A stretch of DNA of 49,052 nt from JBKHJZ01 sp046537875 (GTDB lineage Bacteria; Actinomycetota; Acidimicrobiia; Acidimicrobiales; VFJN01). Below the pieces are notes generated by a model. It saw only the letters and a program-made list of their open reading frames with translations. It had not been told where the DNA came from and did not search any database. Location of the stretch: NCBI GenBank assembly GCA_046537875.1, contig JBKHJZ010000006.1, positions 1 through 49,052 on the forward strand. Direction: 5' to 3'. Shown here piece by piece: positions 33,381-43,993 of the stretch. The translations under genes and the position numbers were made by a program. Positions within the stretch are counted from its first letter, which is position 1. Each line of letters starts with the position of its first letter.

Positions 33381-33752
33381 CTAACGCCTCGATGCCGAGC
33401 TGTGTTCCACGGCGCGACCCCGCCGGGCGAACAGGACGCCCCCGACGATCACCAGCACCAACCCGACGATCAGGTGCGCCGCCCAGGTGTGCTCGTCACC
33501 GAACACGTCGTCCGGCAGGTAGTTGTTGATCGCGCGGACCGCGCCGATGACGAACACCACCAGCGCGGCCGTGCCCACGATCGCGGCGAACAGGCCGTAC
33601 ACCACGCCGCGAGCCACGGTGAGGATCGGGCCTGTCGTGCGGTCTCGCACGGCGCCCACCACGTTGACCACGGTGTCCGCGGTCTGGTCGGGCCAGTCGG
33701 ATCGGCCGGCGGCAGGGCGCCGGTCAGCGCGGGTCGTGTCGACGTCGACCAT
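33381..33752 (-). CDS. Small two-helix membrane protein, unknown function
   Basis: 123 residues. A polar N-terminus (about 1-45) is followed by two membrane helices, VVYGLFAAIVGTAALVVFVIGAV (about 50-72) and LIVGLVLVIVGGVLFA (about 94-109), with a loop containing NNYLPDDVFGDEHTW. The C-terminus is basic. The ATG has TAGTCT 6 bases upstream, suggesting its own leaderless promoter between the anti-sigma gene and trxB. I do not recognise the family. Confidence 0.72.
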   Translation of the reverse strand: MVDVDTTRADRRPAAGRSDWPDQTADTVVNVVGAVRDRTTGPILTVARGVVYGLFAAIVGTAALVVFVIGAVRAINNYLPDDVFGDEHTWAAHLIVGLVLVIVGGVLFARRGRAVEHSSASRR

Positions 33753-33758
33753 GGACCA

Positions 33759-33764
33759 AGACTA
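33759..33764 (-). promoter_or_regulatory. Candidate -10 hexamer of the small membrane protein gene (leaderless)
   Basis: TAGTCT on the minus strand, ending 6 bases before the ATG at 33752. Confidence 0.5.
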
Positions 33765-33940
33765 CCGACCGTCCGGTGCCGGGGCCGTCACGCCCCGTAC
33801 GGCGGGAGCCCGGGCGCCCGGTGGTTGCGCCGGCGCCGGCGTGCGGGCCGGGGGCGGTGGGTGTCGCTCCCGGGGGCCGCGGCGGCGGTGGCCCCACGGC
33901 GATGCGATCGCCGGCGCCCGCCGACGGTGGTCAGCGGCGG

Positions 33941-34882
33941 TCAGCGGTGGACGATCCGGTCGACCCGGACGTGGCAGCCCTCGTCGACGGCCACGATCCG
34001 CAGGTCTGCACCGTCGGCGTAGGCCCAGACCCCGAGCCGCTCGCCGTCGAGCACCGCGGTCATCTCCAGCAGGGGCGCACCACCGCTGAGCGGGCCCTCA
34101 CCCCGGGCCCGGGCGGCGTCGCACGTCGCAGGATCGAGCTGCTCGTCGACGGCCCCGGGCGCAGCGCCCGGCGCTCGCTCGGCCGCCGCCGGCGGCCCGG
34201 CCATCTCGTCCACCGCCGCGGTGGCGCGGGCGACGAGCACGTCCGTGGAGGCAGGCGTGCCGAGGTCGACGGGCGCGGCCGTGGCCCCCGCCGTTTCGTC
34301 GCCGGCTTCCAGCTGGCCATCCGCAGACGAATCCTCCTGCTCGGCGTCACCGGCCACGGCACCACCGCCGGCCTCGGGGACGCCGGCCGCCGGTGGTTCC
34401 GCCCCCTCGGTGGCCCTGCCGGATGACTCGGTCACCGTGGCGTCGTCCGTGACGTCGGGTTCCGACGCCAGCGAGATCAACGCGACCATGCCTGCGAGCA
34501 CCAGCACCGCCGCTGCCGCAGAGAGCCAGCGGAGCGGCCGCGCACCGCCTGCGCGGCGGAGCACACCGGTCACGCCGGGCCCCGCCGCGACCTCGTGCGG
34601 GCCGGGATCGCTGCGGGGCTGTCCACGGGCTGCGCCGGCGGCGTCGAAGGCGGCGAGCGCCCGCCCGATCACCGCGGCGCGCCGTTCCGGCCCGGGTGGC
34701 TCCCCGGTGGCCGCCGGGTCGTTGGCCCGCAGCGCGTCGCGGGTCGCGCGCAGGGCGACGAGGCGCTGCTGCACCTCGGGGTCACCCGCGGCGGCCTCGG
34801 CCTCGGCCGGCGGTAGCTCGCCGTCGAGCAGGGCGGAGGCCAGCTCGTCGGGATCACGGGGGTGGGTGAACGGCGAGCTCAT
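33941..34882 (-). CDS. Membrane anti-sigma factor, partner of the upstream sigma factor
   Basis: 313 residues. The N-terminal about 60 residues have the anti-sigma pattern DPDELASALLDGELPPAEA...; they lack the HxxxCxxC zinc motif. One membrane helix lies at about 119-139 (RWLSAAAAVLVLAGMVALISLA). The outside part is acidic and low in complexity (140-235), then has a compact C-terminal domain with two Cys (DPATCDAA and DEGCHVRV) that may form a disulfide. Its start overlaps the sigma factor stop by four bases, the usual pairing. It corresponds in position to Rv3912 of M. tuberculosis. Confidence 0.82.
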   Translation of the reverse strand: MSSPFTHPRDPDELASALLDGELPPAEAEAAAGDPEVQQRLVALRATRDALRANDPAATGEPPGPERRAAVIGRALAAFDAAGAARGQPRSDPGPHEVAAGPGVTGVLRRAGGARPLRWLSAAAAVLVLAGMVALISLASEPDVTDDATVTESSGRATEGAEPPAAGVPEAGGGAVAGDAEQEDSSADGQLEAGDETAGATAAPVDLGTPASTDVLVARATAAVDEMAGPPAAAERAPGAAPGAVDEQLDPATCDAARARGEGPLSGGAPLLEMTAVLDGERLGVWAYADGADLRIVAVDEGCHVRVDRIVHR

Positions 34883-35526
34883 GGTCGGGGGTTTTGACGG
34901 TCGGCGGTGGTGGGCGGGTTCCCGAGCGCGGCCGGGGATCCCGGGACGGGCGGCCCGACCCCGCCGGCGTACCCGAGCACCTCGGCGAGCCGGCGGCGGC
35001 CCCGGGCGATGCGCGACCGGACCGTCCCCGGTGGGAGCTCGAGCACGACGGAGATCTGCGCGTAGTCGAGGTCACACAGGTCGCGAAGCACGACCGGGGC
35101 CCGGAACTCGTCGGGCAGGCGGGCGAGCGCGGCCTCGATGTCGAGGCGACCGGCCACGGCCTCGATGCCGGGTGACGGGTCGGGCGCGCCGCCGACCGGG
35201 CCGCCGGCGCCGTCGGGCTCCACGAGGTCCGGTCGCCGCCGGCGCCGCCGGAGCTCGTCGAAGCACGCGTTGGTGGTCACCCGGTACGCCCAGGTGCTGA
35301 ACGCGGCGCGGCCATCGAACCGGCGGATGCCCCGGGCGATCGCGATGAGGGCCTCCTGGAGCGCGTCGTCAGCGTCGGCCGGATCGCCGGTCAGCCGGCG
35401 GCACAGCGCGGCGAGCCGCTCGTGGTGCCGGCGCAGCAGCGTGTCGAGCGCGTCCCGGTCACCCATGCGGGCACGCTCGACGAGCGAGCGGTCGCGGTCG
35501 GGGTCGGATGCGTCGGCGGTGGTCAC
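34879..35526 (-). CDS. sigM: ECF RNA polymerase sigma factor, SigM-like
   Basis: 215 residues. Region 2 at about 15-90 has DADDALQEALIAIARGIRRFDGRAAFSTWAYRVTTNACFDELRRRRRR, and region 4 at about 130-190 has ALARLPDEFRAPVVLRDLCDLDYAQISVVLELPPGTVRSRIARGRRRL. GTG start. Paired with an anti-sigma factor by a 4-base overlap and located upstream of trxB/trxA, as sigM is in mycobacteria. The name rests on synteny. The last 25 residues are Pro/Gly-rich. Confidence 0.92.
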   Translation of the reverse strand: MTTADASDPDRDRSLVERARMGDRDALDTLLRRHHERLAALCRRLTGDPADADDALQEALIAIARGIRRFDGRAAFSTWAYRVTTNACFDELRRRRRRPDLVEPDGAGGPVGGAPDPSPGIEAVAGRLDIEAALARLPDEFRAPVVLRDLCDLDYAQISVVLELPPGTVRSRIARGRRRLAEVLGYAGGVGPPVPGSPAALGNPPTTADRQNPRP

Positions 35527-35589
35527 CTCGGGCCCGATGGCAGGACGGTAACCGAACCGCCGGTGGTGAGGCCGTCCAAGTGCGGGGCG

Positions 35590-37254
<1,665 letters not shown>

Positions 37255-37263
37255 GGTGCATCC

Positions 37264-37269
37264 ACCGTA
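37264..37269 (-). promoter_or_regulatory. Candidate -10 hexamer of the kinase gene
   Basis: TACGGT on the minus strand, 9 bases before the GTG start of the kinase; consistent with a leaderless or nearly leaderless transcript. Confidence 0.45.
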
Positions 37270-37315
37270 GCCAAGGCCGCCCGGCGTCGCGGGATCGGAG
37301 GCCGGCGCTGCGACC

Positions 37316-38158
37316 CTACGTCGCCGGCTCGATCCACGTGAGCCCCATCACGCGGGGACCTCCGTGGGTGCCGATGGTTGCACCGATCGTGGTGATCCGG
37401 ACCTCGTCGGCCGGGTACCGGGGCGCCAGCAGGTCGAGCATCTGGTCGACGTCGGGTGCCATGCCGTGCGCGATGTTCAGGTGCTCCACCCGTGGTCGCT
37501 CGAAGACCTGGTCACGGACCCACTCGAGCGCGCGGCGGCGTGTCCGGACCTTGCCGGCCTCCGCCACGACGCCCGACGAGATGTCGATCAACGGCTTGAC
37601 GGACAGGACCGAGCCGAGCAGCGCCTGGGCGGCGCCCACGCGCCCGCCCTTCTTGAGGTTCTCGAGCGTGTCGAGCGTGCCGATCACGCGGGTGCGCGTG
37701 GCCAGGTCCTCCACCAGCGCCGCCACGGCGTCGGCGCCGGCCCCCTCGGACGCCATCTCGGCGGCCAGCCGCACCTGCGTGCCGAGGCCGGAGGTGATCG
37801 ACAACGAGTCGACGACCCGCACATCGATGTCGCCGGCCACCGCGGTGGCGGCGGTCTGGGCCGCCTGCATCGTGGCGGACAGGCCGGACGAGAGGTTGAT
37901 GCACACCACGGCGTCCGCACCGGCCTCCGCCTGGCGGCGGAAGGCGGCCTCGAAGGCGCCGGGGGCCGGGGCCGAGGTCTCGGGGAGCTCCTCGCTGGTG
38001 ACCAGCTTCTCGTAGAACTGCTCCACCGAGAGGTCGACCCCGTCGGTGTACTCCTCGGTGCCGAACCGGATCGAGAGCGGGACCACCTGTACGCCCAGCT
38101 TCTCGATCTCGTCGGCGGGCAGGTCGGCGGACGAGTCGGTGACGATGCGGACCGGCAT
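37316..38158 (-). CDS. DegV-family fatty acid-binding protein
   Basis: 280 residues of the DegV/FakB family, which binds a single fatty acid and in Firmicutes presents it to the FakA kinase. The lipid-binding TDSSADLP is at residues 6-13, with the later INLSSGLSATMQ and the IGTHGGPRVMG region near the C-terminus. No FakA is in the window. ATG 38158 is preceded by TAGGGT with an 8-base gap, so it is probably leaderless. Position between the kinase and DUF6049 genes is where murJ would be expected from mycobacterial synteny. Confidence 0.92.
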   Translation of the reverse strand: MPVRIVTDSSADLPADEIEKLGVQVVPLSIRFGTEEYTDGVDLSVEQFYEKLVTSEELPETSAPAPGAFEAAFRRQAEAGADAVVCINLSSGLSATMQAAQTAATAVAGDIDVRVVDSLSITSGLGTQVRLAAEMASEGAGADAVAALVEDLATRTRVIGTLDTLENLKKGGRVGAAQALLGSVLSVKPLIDISSGVVAEAGKVRTRRRALEWVRDQVFERPRVEHLNIAHGMAPDVDQMLDLLAPRYPADEVRITTIGATIGTHGGPRVMGLTWIEPAT

Positions 38159-38166
38159 GCCGGCCG

Positions 38167-38172
38167 ACCCTA
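38167..38172 (-). promoter_or_regulatory. Candidate -10 hexamer of the DegV gene (leaderless)
   Basis: TAGGGT on the minus strand, ending 8 bases before the ATG at 38158. Confidence 0.5.
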
Positions 38173-38278
38173 GCCCCACCCGGCGGCCGGTGCAGTGCTC
38201 CGGCGGTCACCCGCGGTGCCGGGCCGCACCTCGTGCCACGGAGCCCGCCTCCCCGGGCACGACGTGCCGGCCGGCATG

Positions 38279-40369
38279 TCAGCGCTGGCCCGCGGGTGGG
38301 CGGGCCAGGTGGGCGGGACGGTACTCCTTGTCCCCGGGGGCGGCTGCGGCCTCGTCGCCCCCGCCGGGATCATCGGGGTGCGCGGCGCGCGCCGGCTCCC
38401 CGGGGGCGAGATGCCGCGACCGCCGGCTGCTCCGCCAGTGCCGGGTCCACCACACGACCAGGAACAACCCGGCGCCGATGGACAGCACCAACCCGACGCC
38501 GCTCACGGTGGTGGAGCGGACGTCGAAGGTCGTGCGGTCGAGCTCGATCGCCCCATCGGGGCTCGTGATCGTGATGTCGAGCGGGAACGCGCCGGACGTG
38601 CGGGTCTCGACCCGGACATCGACGCGCGTGACGCCCGGCTGCAGCGTCGTCTGGATCTCCGTGCCGCGGGGGAACTCCAGGCGGCTGCTGTCGAGCTCGA
38701 TCCGCACGTCGACCGGTTCCTCGCCGTCGTTGGTGATGTTCAAGGGGATCGTGCTGGACCGCGACGTGAGCGTGATCCGGAACTCGGCGGGCGCGTGGAT
38801 GGTGTCGGCCAGCGCCCCGAGTTGCTCGGTGACCCGGCGCACATAGGCGTCGCGCTCGGCGTCGGGCGTGGTGGTTCCGGTGGCGAGCAGCAACGACGCT
38901 TCGAGCGACTGACCCGCGTCGTCGTCGCCCACCGTGCCGCCGTAGCCACCGACGCGGTCGCGCGCGTCGTCGACCTGCGGCGCGACGCCGCCGAGCGATG
39001 CGTCCGGCGAGTGGGGTGCGGGGTCCACGACCCGGACGCCGTCCTCGCCGGGTGGCACCTGGAACAGCCGGTCCACCGGCACGACGTCGACGGCGTAGCT
39101 CGCGTCGAGCGTGCGGAGCCCCCGGGACACGGCCTCGGCGTCGAGCGCGGTGTCGGCCGGCAGCCGCATGACCACCCCGCGCTCGATCGCCGGTCGCTCG
39201 AACCAGATCATCGCCGCCTCGGCGACCGCGTGCTGGGCGCCGAGCACGCCGCCGTTGGACATCCTGGTGCCCAGCCGCGGATCGACCACCAGCGCCCGCG
39301 GGCCGTCCTCGCCCAGCCGGACGGGCACCTGCGGCACCCGGCCGCCACCGTCGGGTTCCTGGTCAAAGGCGCTCGGCGGGACGATGGCGCGCCCGATGCG
39401 CACGTCCATGAGCACCTGCGCCGCCTCGGCGCCGAGGGTGGGCCCGCTCAACCACACACCGCCGAGCGGCTCGACGCCGAGGTGCTCCCGGACGACGTCT
39501 GCGCCGGCCTCGGCGTGGTGGTTGGCCTCACCCAGCAGGCCGACCCTCGCGAGCGCAGCCAGGTCGATCTCGGTGTACGGGCGCGCCAACACCTGCTGCC
39601 CCGGGTCGGGGACGAGGCCGGCCACGATCGCCGCCCCGCGGTCGTCGCCGAGGCGGGTCAGGCCGTCGATCGTCTCGGGGCGGGGGGCCAGCGTCACCGG
39701 AACCCCGGCCGCACCGCGGAGCACCGCGGCGCGCTCCTCGGCCCGGGCGAGCGTCTCCGGGGCGAGGTCGGTGCTGCCGTCCGGCCTGAGCGTGGGCGGC
39801 GAGGAGACGTCGAGCAGGACGGCCACCGACAGCGGCGGGTACCACTCGCGCGGCGGGAGGAGCGCGAGGTGGGTGACGAGGGTGGCGAACGTGGCGCCGT
39901 CGCTCGCCGCGACCACCACCGACACCGGGTAGAGGCCGGGTTCGGTGAGGCCCGCACCCCCCTCGCCCACCGGCAGCCGCAGGGTCACCGCGCCGTCGGG
40001 GCCCGGTGGGAGCCCGGCGAGCAGCTCGGGCGGGGTCTCGTGGGCGGTACCTCCCATGACACCCATCAGGCTCTGGTTGAACGCCGAGCGCGACACCAGC
40101 CGGTTGTGGACCGCGAGGTGCACGGTGGCACCGGGCGGCGCCCCGGTGGCGCGGATCCCGACCTCGAACGTGTCCTCCTCGCTGTGCCACGTGGTCTGGT
40201 CCACCAGCTCCAAGCCCGCGGCGGGTGCCTCCTGGCCCCCGGGGGGTGCCTCCTGGCTCCCGGCGGCGGACCGGACGGGCGCCGCGCTCGCGGGATGCGG
40301 TCCGGCGAGCGGGACCGCGAGCAGCACCGCGGTGGCGACGACCCCGACGATGGCGCGGCGGCGGGTCAC
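38279..40369 (-). CDS. DUF6049-family exported membrane-anchored protein
   Basis: 696 residues. A signal peptide (TRRRAIVGVVATAVLLAVPLAG..ASA) is followed by a large beta-rich extracytoplasmic region and one C-terminal membrane helix (VSGVGLVLSIGAGLFLVVWWTRHW) with a basic, Pro-rich tail inside. The pattern matches the Rv3909-type proteins found beside murJ in actinobacteria; their function is unknown. A late domain (FRITLTSRSSTIPLNITNDGEEPVDVRIEL) resembles an immunoglobulin-like fold. The GTG at 40369 overlaps the acetyltransferase stop by four bases, which fixes the start. Confidence 0.85.
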   Translation of the reverse strand: MTRRRAIVGVVATAVLLAVPLAGPHPASAAPVRSAAGSQEAPPGGQEAPAAGLELVDQTTWHSEEDTFEVGIRATGAPPGATVHLAVHNRLVSRSAFNQSLMGVMGGTAHETPPELLAGLPPGPDGAVTLRLPVGEGGAGLTEPGLYPVSVVVAASDGATFATLVTHLALLPPREWYPPLSVAVLLDVSSPPTLRPDGSTDLAPETLARAEERAAVLRGAAGVPVTLAPRPETIDGLTRLGDDRGAAIVAGLVPDPGQQVLARPYTEIDLAALARVGLLGEANHHAEAGADVVREHLGVEPLGGVWLSGPTLGAEAAQVLMDVRIGRAIVPPSAFDQEPDGGGRVPQVPVRLGEDGPRALVVDPRLGTRMSNGGVLGAQHAVAEAAMIWFERPAIERGVVMRLPADTALDAEAVSRGLRTLDASYAVDVVPVDRLFQVPPGEDGVRVVDPAPHSPDASLGGVAPQVDDARDRVGGYGGTVGDDDAGQSLEASLLLATGTTTPDAERDAYVRRVTEQLGALADTIHAPAEFRITLTSRSSTIPLNITNDGEEPVDVRIELDSSRLEFPRGTEIQTTLQPGVTRVDVRVETRTSGAFPLDITITSPDGAIELDRTTFDVRSTTVSGVGLVLSIGAGLFLVVWWTRHWRSSRRSRHLAPGEPARAAHPDDPGGGDEAAAAPGDKEYRPAHLARPPAGQR

Positions 40370-41223
40370 GCCGGCTCCGCGCCGTCGTGGGCGGGCGGCC
40401 AGGGCGCAGGCGCGAGATCGGCCCGCAGCACCGCGAGGCCGGCGGGCCGCAGGACGAACCCACACCGCTGGTAGAGCCGGAGCGAGCGCTCGTTCTCCTC
40501 CTGCGTGTTGACGACGGCGTCGCGTGCCCCCCGCCGGCACAGCCATCGCAGCCCGTCGAGCACGAGCTCGGTTCCCGTGCCCCGACCCTGATGCTCGGGG
40601 TGCACCGCGAGCCGCTGGAGGTAGCCGCGGCGCCGGGATCGTCCGCAGATCGCGTAGCCCACCACCTCGCCGGACGGGGTGGTGGCCACGCGGAAGCGGA
40701 CGGTCGGGGTGGCGGTGAGCGCCTCGGTCAACCCGATCTCGTCGAGGTGCCAGAAGGAGTCGAAGGCGGCGCGGTCCACCGCGAGCACCGCCTCCCGGTC
40801 GCGCCGCCGGGCCCGGCGGAGATGGACGGCGCGGCCGGCGGTGTCAGCCGGGTGTGCGAGCCCGCCGCTGCGGCCCCCCGGGTCGCCTGCGCCGTCGGGC
40901 CGGCCCTCGGACCGGCCCACTGCGTGGTCCAGCGACGCCTCGTCGAGCGGGTGCGAGAGCAGGTGCAGCCGTTCGACCTCGCGGAAGCCGGCGTCGAGGA
41001 AGGGCTCGCTGTCGGCCGGGCCCAGGGCGCTCGTGTACGCGGCCGTGTATCCCCGCCGGGCGAGCGACCGGAGGCATGCGGTGACCTCCTCCGCCTCCAG
41101 GGGGACGAGGGCGCCACCGGTGGGCACGACGTACGCGGCGCCCCCACCGCCGCGCCAGGGGCCCACCCGCAGCCGAGCGGGCGCGGCGGCGCCCCGCGCC
41201 GCCCCCTCGCGCAGGACGCTCAT
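40366..41223 (-). CDS. GNAT-family N-acetyltransferase with extra N-terminal domain
   Basis: 285 residues. The C-terminal half is a GNAT domain: RRARRRDREAVLAVDRAAFDSFWHLDEIGL, GEVVGYAICGR, and the acetyl-CoA loop LQRLAVHPEHQGRGTGTELVLDGL. The N-terminal half (1-130) may be a degenerate second GNAT-like domain (GGALVPLEAEEVTACLRSLARRGYTAAYTSALGPADSEPFLDAGFREVERLHLLSH). The substrate is unknown. It is co-transcribed with the DUF6049 gene and divergent from the deacetylase-like gene. ATG 41223. Confidence 0.85.
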   Translation of the reverse strand: MSVLREGAARGAAAPARLRVGPWRGGGGAAYVVPTGGALVPLEAEEVTACLRSLARRGYTAAYTSALGPADSEPFLDAGFREVERLHLLSHPLDEASLDHAVGRSEGRPDGAGDPGGRSGGLAHPADTAGRAVHLRRARRRDREAVLAVDRAAFDSFWHLDEIGLTEALTATPTVRFRVATTPSGEVVGYAICGRSRRRGYLQRLAVHPEHQGRGTGTELVLDGLRWLCRRGARDAVVNTQEENERSLRLYQRCGFVLRPAGLAVLRADLAPAPWPPAHDGAEPA

Positions 41224-41401
41224 GGCATGCCCGCCCACCGGCGGTGGACCCGTGCGCCCGACCGGGTGCGCCGGCGCGCCGGGCGCCGGCTCGCTGCTCG
41301 CCCGATGGCGGAGGTCGCGCGCATCACCCGACGAGAGTAGGCAACGGTGGCGGGCGGCACGGTGCCGGCCCCTCGGGGAGTCGACCGGGCCCCCGGCCGG
41401 G

Positions 41402-41407
41402 TACCGT
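41402..41407 (+). promoter_or_regulatory. Candidate -10 hexamer of the deacetylase gene
   Basis: TACCGT ends 10 bases before the ATG at 41418. Confidence 0.4.
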
Positions 41408-41417
41408 TCGGTGCCGG

Positions 41418-42431
41418 ATGGCGATCCTCTACGTGACCCACGCGACGTACCTGGCGCACGATGTCGACGCCGGTCACCCGGAGCGGCCGGAGCGCCTCGC
41501 CGCCGTCGACGCCGGTCTGGAACAGGCGGGGCTGGTCGGTCACGTGGTGCGGGCCGAGCCCCGCCCGGCGACGGTCGGCGACCTCGAACGGGTCCATGCG
41601 TCCACCTACGTCGCTGCGCTCGACCGGTTCTGCCACTCGGGCGGGGGATGGCTCGACGGTGACACCGCGGCGGTGCCTGCGTCATGGGATGCCGCGCTGC
41701 TCGCGGCGGGAGCGGGGTTGGAGGCCATCGACCGGCTGGCCGCCGGCAGCGTGGACGCCGCGTTCTGCGCGGTGCGCCCGCCGGGCCACCACGCGCTGCC
41801 GGCCCGGGCGATGGGGTTCTGCCTGTTCAACAACGTCGCGATCGCCGCCGCTGCGCTGGCCGACCGGGGCGAGCGGGTGCTGATCGTCGACTACGACGCG
41901 CACCACGGCAACGGCACCCAGGACACCTTCTACGAGGACGCGCGGGTGGCGTACGCCTCGTTCCACCAGTCGCCGCTCTACCCGGGCACGGGCTCGGTGA
42001 CCGAGACGGGCCGGGGTGCGGGGGCCGGGACCACGGTCAACGTGCCGGTGCCGCCGGGCGCCACCGGCGACGTCTACCGGGCTGCGATCGACGAGGTCGT
42101 GGTGCCTCTGGTCGAGCGGTTCCGTCCGACCTGGCTGCTGATCTCGGCGGGCTTCGACGGCCACCGGGCCGACCCGCTCACCGATCTCGGCCTGTCGGCG
42201 GGCGACTTCGCCGACATCACCCGGTCGGTCGCCGAGCTGGTGCCGGGAGCTCGGCCGCTGACCTTCCTGGAGGGCGGGTACGACCTGGACGCGCTGCGCG
42301 ACTGCACGGCCGCCACGCTGGCGGCCCTCTCGGGCGAGCGTCTCGTCCCCGAGCCGCCGACCAGCGGCGGACCCGGTCGCGAGGTGGTCGCCGCCGCGGG
42401 GCTGGCCAGCCGGCGCGCGGCACCGTCCTGA
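41418..42431 (+). CDS. Histone deacetylase-family / acetylpolyamine amidohydrolase-like protein
   Basis: 337-residue zinc hydrolase of the HDAC superfamily. Signature motifs: HPERPERL, RPPGHHALPARAMGFCLFNNVA (tandem catalytic His), VDYDAHHGNGTQ (zinc ligands Asp and His), SAGFDGHRADPL (third zinc ligand Asp) and LEGGYDLDAL. Bacterial members act on acetyl-lysine, acetylpolyamines or acetoin-related substrates; which one is not readable here. ATG 41418 begins with the family start AILYVTH. Divergent from a GNAT acetyltransferase. Confidence 0.92.
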   Translation: MAILYVTHATYLAHDVDAGHPERPERLAAVDAGLEQAGLVGHVVRAEPRPATVGDLERVHASTYVAALDRFCHSGGGWLDGDTAAVPASWDAALLAAGAGLEAIDRLAAGSVDAAFCAVRPPGHHALPARAMGFCLFNNVAIAAAALADRGERVLIVDYDAHHGNGTQDTFYEDARVAYASFHQSPLYPGTGSVTETGRGAGAGTTVNVPVPPGATGDVYRAAIDEVVVPLVERFRPTWLLISAGFDGHRADPLTDLGLSAGDFADITRSVAELVPGARPLTFLEGGYDLDALRDCTAATLAALSGERLVPEPPTSGGPGREVVAAAGLASRRAAPS

Positions 42432-42493
42432 GCCTCGACGGCCGGGGACGCGTGGCACGGGAATGGCCGGGCTCCCCGCCGACCGCGCCTCGC

Positions 42494-42499
42494 TAGCCT
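42494..42499 (+). promoter_or_regulatory. Candidate -10 hexamer of pcnA (leaderless)
   Basis: TAGCCT ends 8 bases before the GTG at 42508; no Shine-Dalgarno is present between them. Confidence 0.5.
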
Positions 42500-42507
42500 G
42501 ACGCCAC

Positions 42508-43890
42508 GTGATCCCCGAGCGGTTGCTGCCCATCATCGACGAGGTCGCGCCGCTCGCGGCACGCTTCACCGAGGCCGGCCACCAGATCTACCTGGTGGGC
42601 GGCATCGTCCGCGACGTCGTGTTGAATCGCGTCGGGCGGGCGCACGACTTCGACCTCACCACCGACGCCGTGCCGGACCGGACGCTCGAGCTGCTGGACG
42701 GCTGGGCGGACTCCTGCTGGACGCAGGGCAAGGAGTTCGGGACGATCGCGGCCCGCAAGGGGGCGAGCACCTTCGAGATCACCACCCACCGGGCGGAGGC
42801 CTATCGCTCCGATTCCCGCAAGCCCCACGTGGTCTTCGCCGACGACGTGGCGGCCGATCTCTCCCGCCGCGACTTCACGGTCAACGCGATGGCCCTGCGG
42901 CTCCCCGAGCCCGAGCTGATCGATCCGTTCGGCGGCGTCGAGGACCTGGCGAAGGGCGTGCTTCGCACGCCGCTCGGCCCCGAGGTCGCCTTCTCCGACG
43001 ACCCGTTGCGCATGCTGCGCGCCGCGCGGTTCATCGCGGGGTACGGGCTCGAGCCCGAGCCGGCCCTCACCGAGGCCGTCGGCCGCATGCGCCACCGCCT
43101 GGAGATCGTCTCGGTCGAGCGCGTCCGCGACGAGCTGTCGAAGCTGCTCGTGCTGGACGATCCCAGCGACGGCATCTGGTTCCTCGTCGACACCCAGCTG
43201 TCCGACGAGTTCATGCCCGAGCTGCGGGCGATGCGGCTCGAGCAGGACCCGATCCACCGGCACAAGGACGTGCTGGCGCACACCATCGCGGTGGTGGCGA
43301 AGACGTCGCCCCGGCTCGTGGTGCGCCTCGCGGCGCTGCTGCACGACGTGGGCAAGCCGAAGACCCGGTCGTTCGGGCCGAGGGGCGTCACGTTCCACCA
43401 TCACGAGGTGGTCGGGGCCCGGATGGCGCGTGACCGGCTGCGGGCGCTGCGCTTCGCCAACGACGTCGTCGACGACGTGACCCGCCTGGTGTTCCTGCAC
43501 CTGCGCTTCCACGGCTACCGCGACGAGGTGTGGAGCGACTCGGCCGTGCGGCGCTACGCACGCGACGCCGGGCCGCTGCTCGAGGATCTCAACGAGCTGA
43601 CGCGGTCCGACTGCACCACCCGCAACGAGCGGAAGGCCCGCATGCTGGCCGCGCGCATGGATGCGCTGGAGGCCCGCATCGCCGAGCTCCGCGAGCGCGA
43701 GGAGCTCGAGGCCATCCGCCCCGACATCGACGGGAACCGCGTCATGGAGCTGCTCGGGATCGGCCCCGGGCCGACGGTCGGCGAGGCGCTGTCGATGCTG
43801 CTCGACGCCCGCCTGGAGGAGGGCCCGCTCGGCGTGGACGAGGCCGAGCGGCGCGTTCTGGCGTGGTGGGAGCAGCGCCGGCGGCGATAG
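42508..43890 (+). CDS. pcnA: CCA tRNA nucleotidyltransferase / poly(A) polymerase family with HD domain
   Basis: 460 residues. The class II nucleotidyltransferase head has LVGGIVRDVVLNRVGRAHDFDLTTDA with the catalytic D-x-D, and KEFGTIAARKGASTFEITTHRAEAY, then RRDFTVNAMAL. An HD domain follows (AALLHDVGKPKTR, then HHHEVVGARMA). The C-terminal helices carry a charged coiled-coil-like stretch (LEARIAELREREELEAI). In an organism whose tRNA genes lack CCA (see tRNA-Ile here) this enzyme would add it. Synteny with Rv3907c of M. tuberculosis. GTG start without Shine-Dalgarno, probably leaderless. Confidence 0.93.
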   Translation: MIPERLLPIIDEVAPLAARFTEAGHQIYLVGGIVRDVVLNRVGRAHDFDLTTDAVPDRTLELLDGWADSCWTQGKEFGTIAARKGASTFEITTHRAEAYRSDSRKPHVVFADDVAADLSRRDFTVNAMALRLPEPELIDPFGGVEDLAKGVLRTPLGPEVAFSDDPLRMLRAARFIAGYGLEPEPALTEAVGRMRHRLEIVSVERVRDELSKLLVLDDPSDGIWFLVDTQLSDEFMPELRAMRLEQDPIHRHKDVLAHTIAVVAKTSPRLVVRLAALLHDVGKPKTRSFGPRGVTFHHHEVVGARMARDRLRALRFANDVVDDVTRLVFLHLRFHGYRDEVWSDSAVRRYARDAGPLLEDLNELTRSDCTTRNERKARMLAARMDALEARIAELREREELEAIRPDIDGNRVMELLGIGPGPTVGEALSMLLDARLEEGPLGVDEAERRVLAWWEQRRRR

Positions 43891-43993
43891 CGCGCCCGTT
43901 CCCGGTGGGCCAGCCGCGGAGGGTGCGGCCGTACCCTGCCACCACACCTGACCGGCTGCGCCCGGCCGCGGATGGTGCGAGACTGCGGGGACG

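Noticed and set aside
37335..37341. Further parS-like CACGTG cores, such as near 37335 and 40187
   Set aside because: They match only the central bases and lack the flanking GTTC/GAAC arms.
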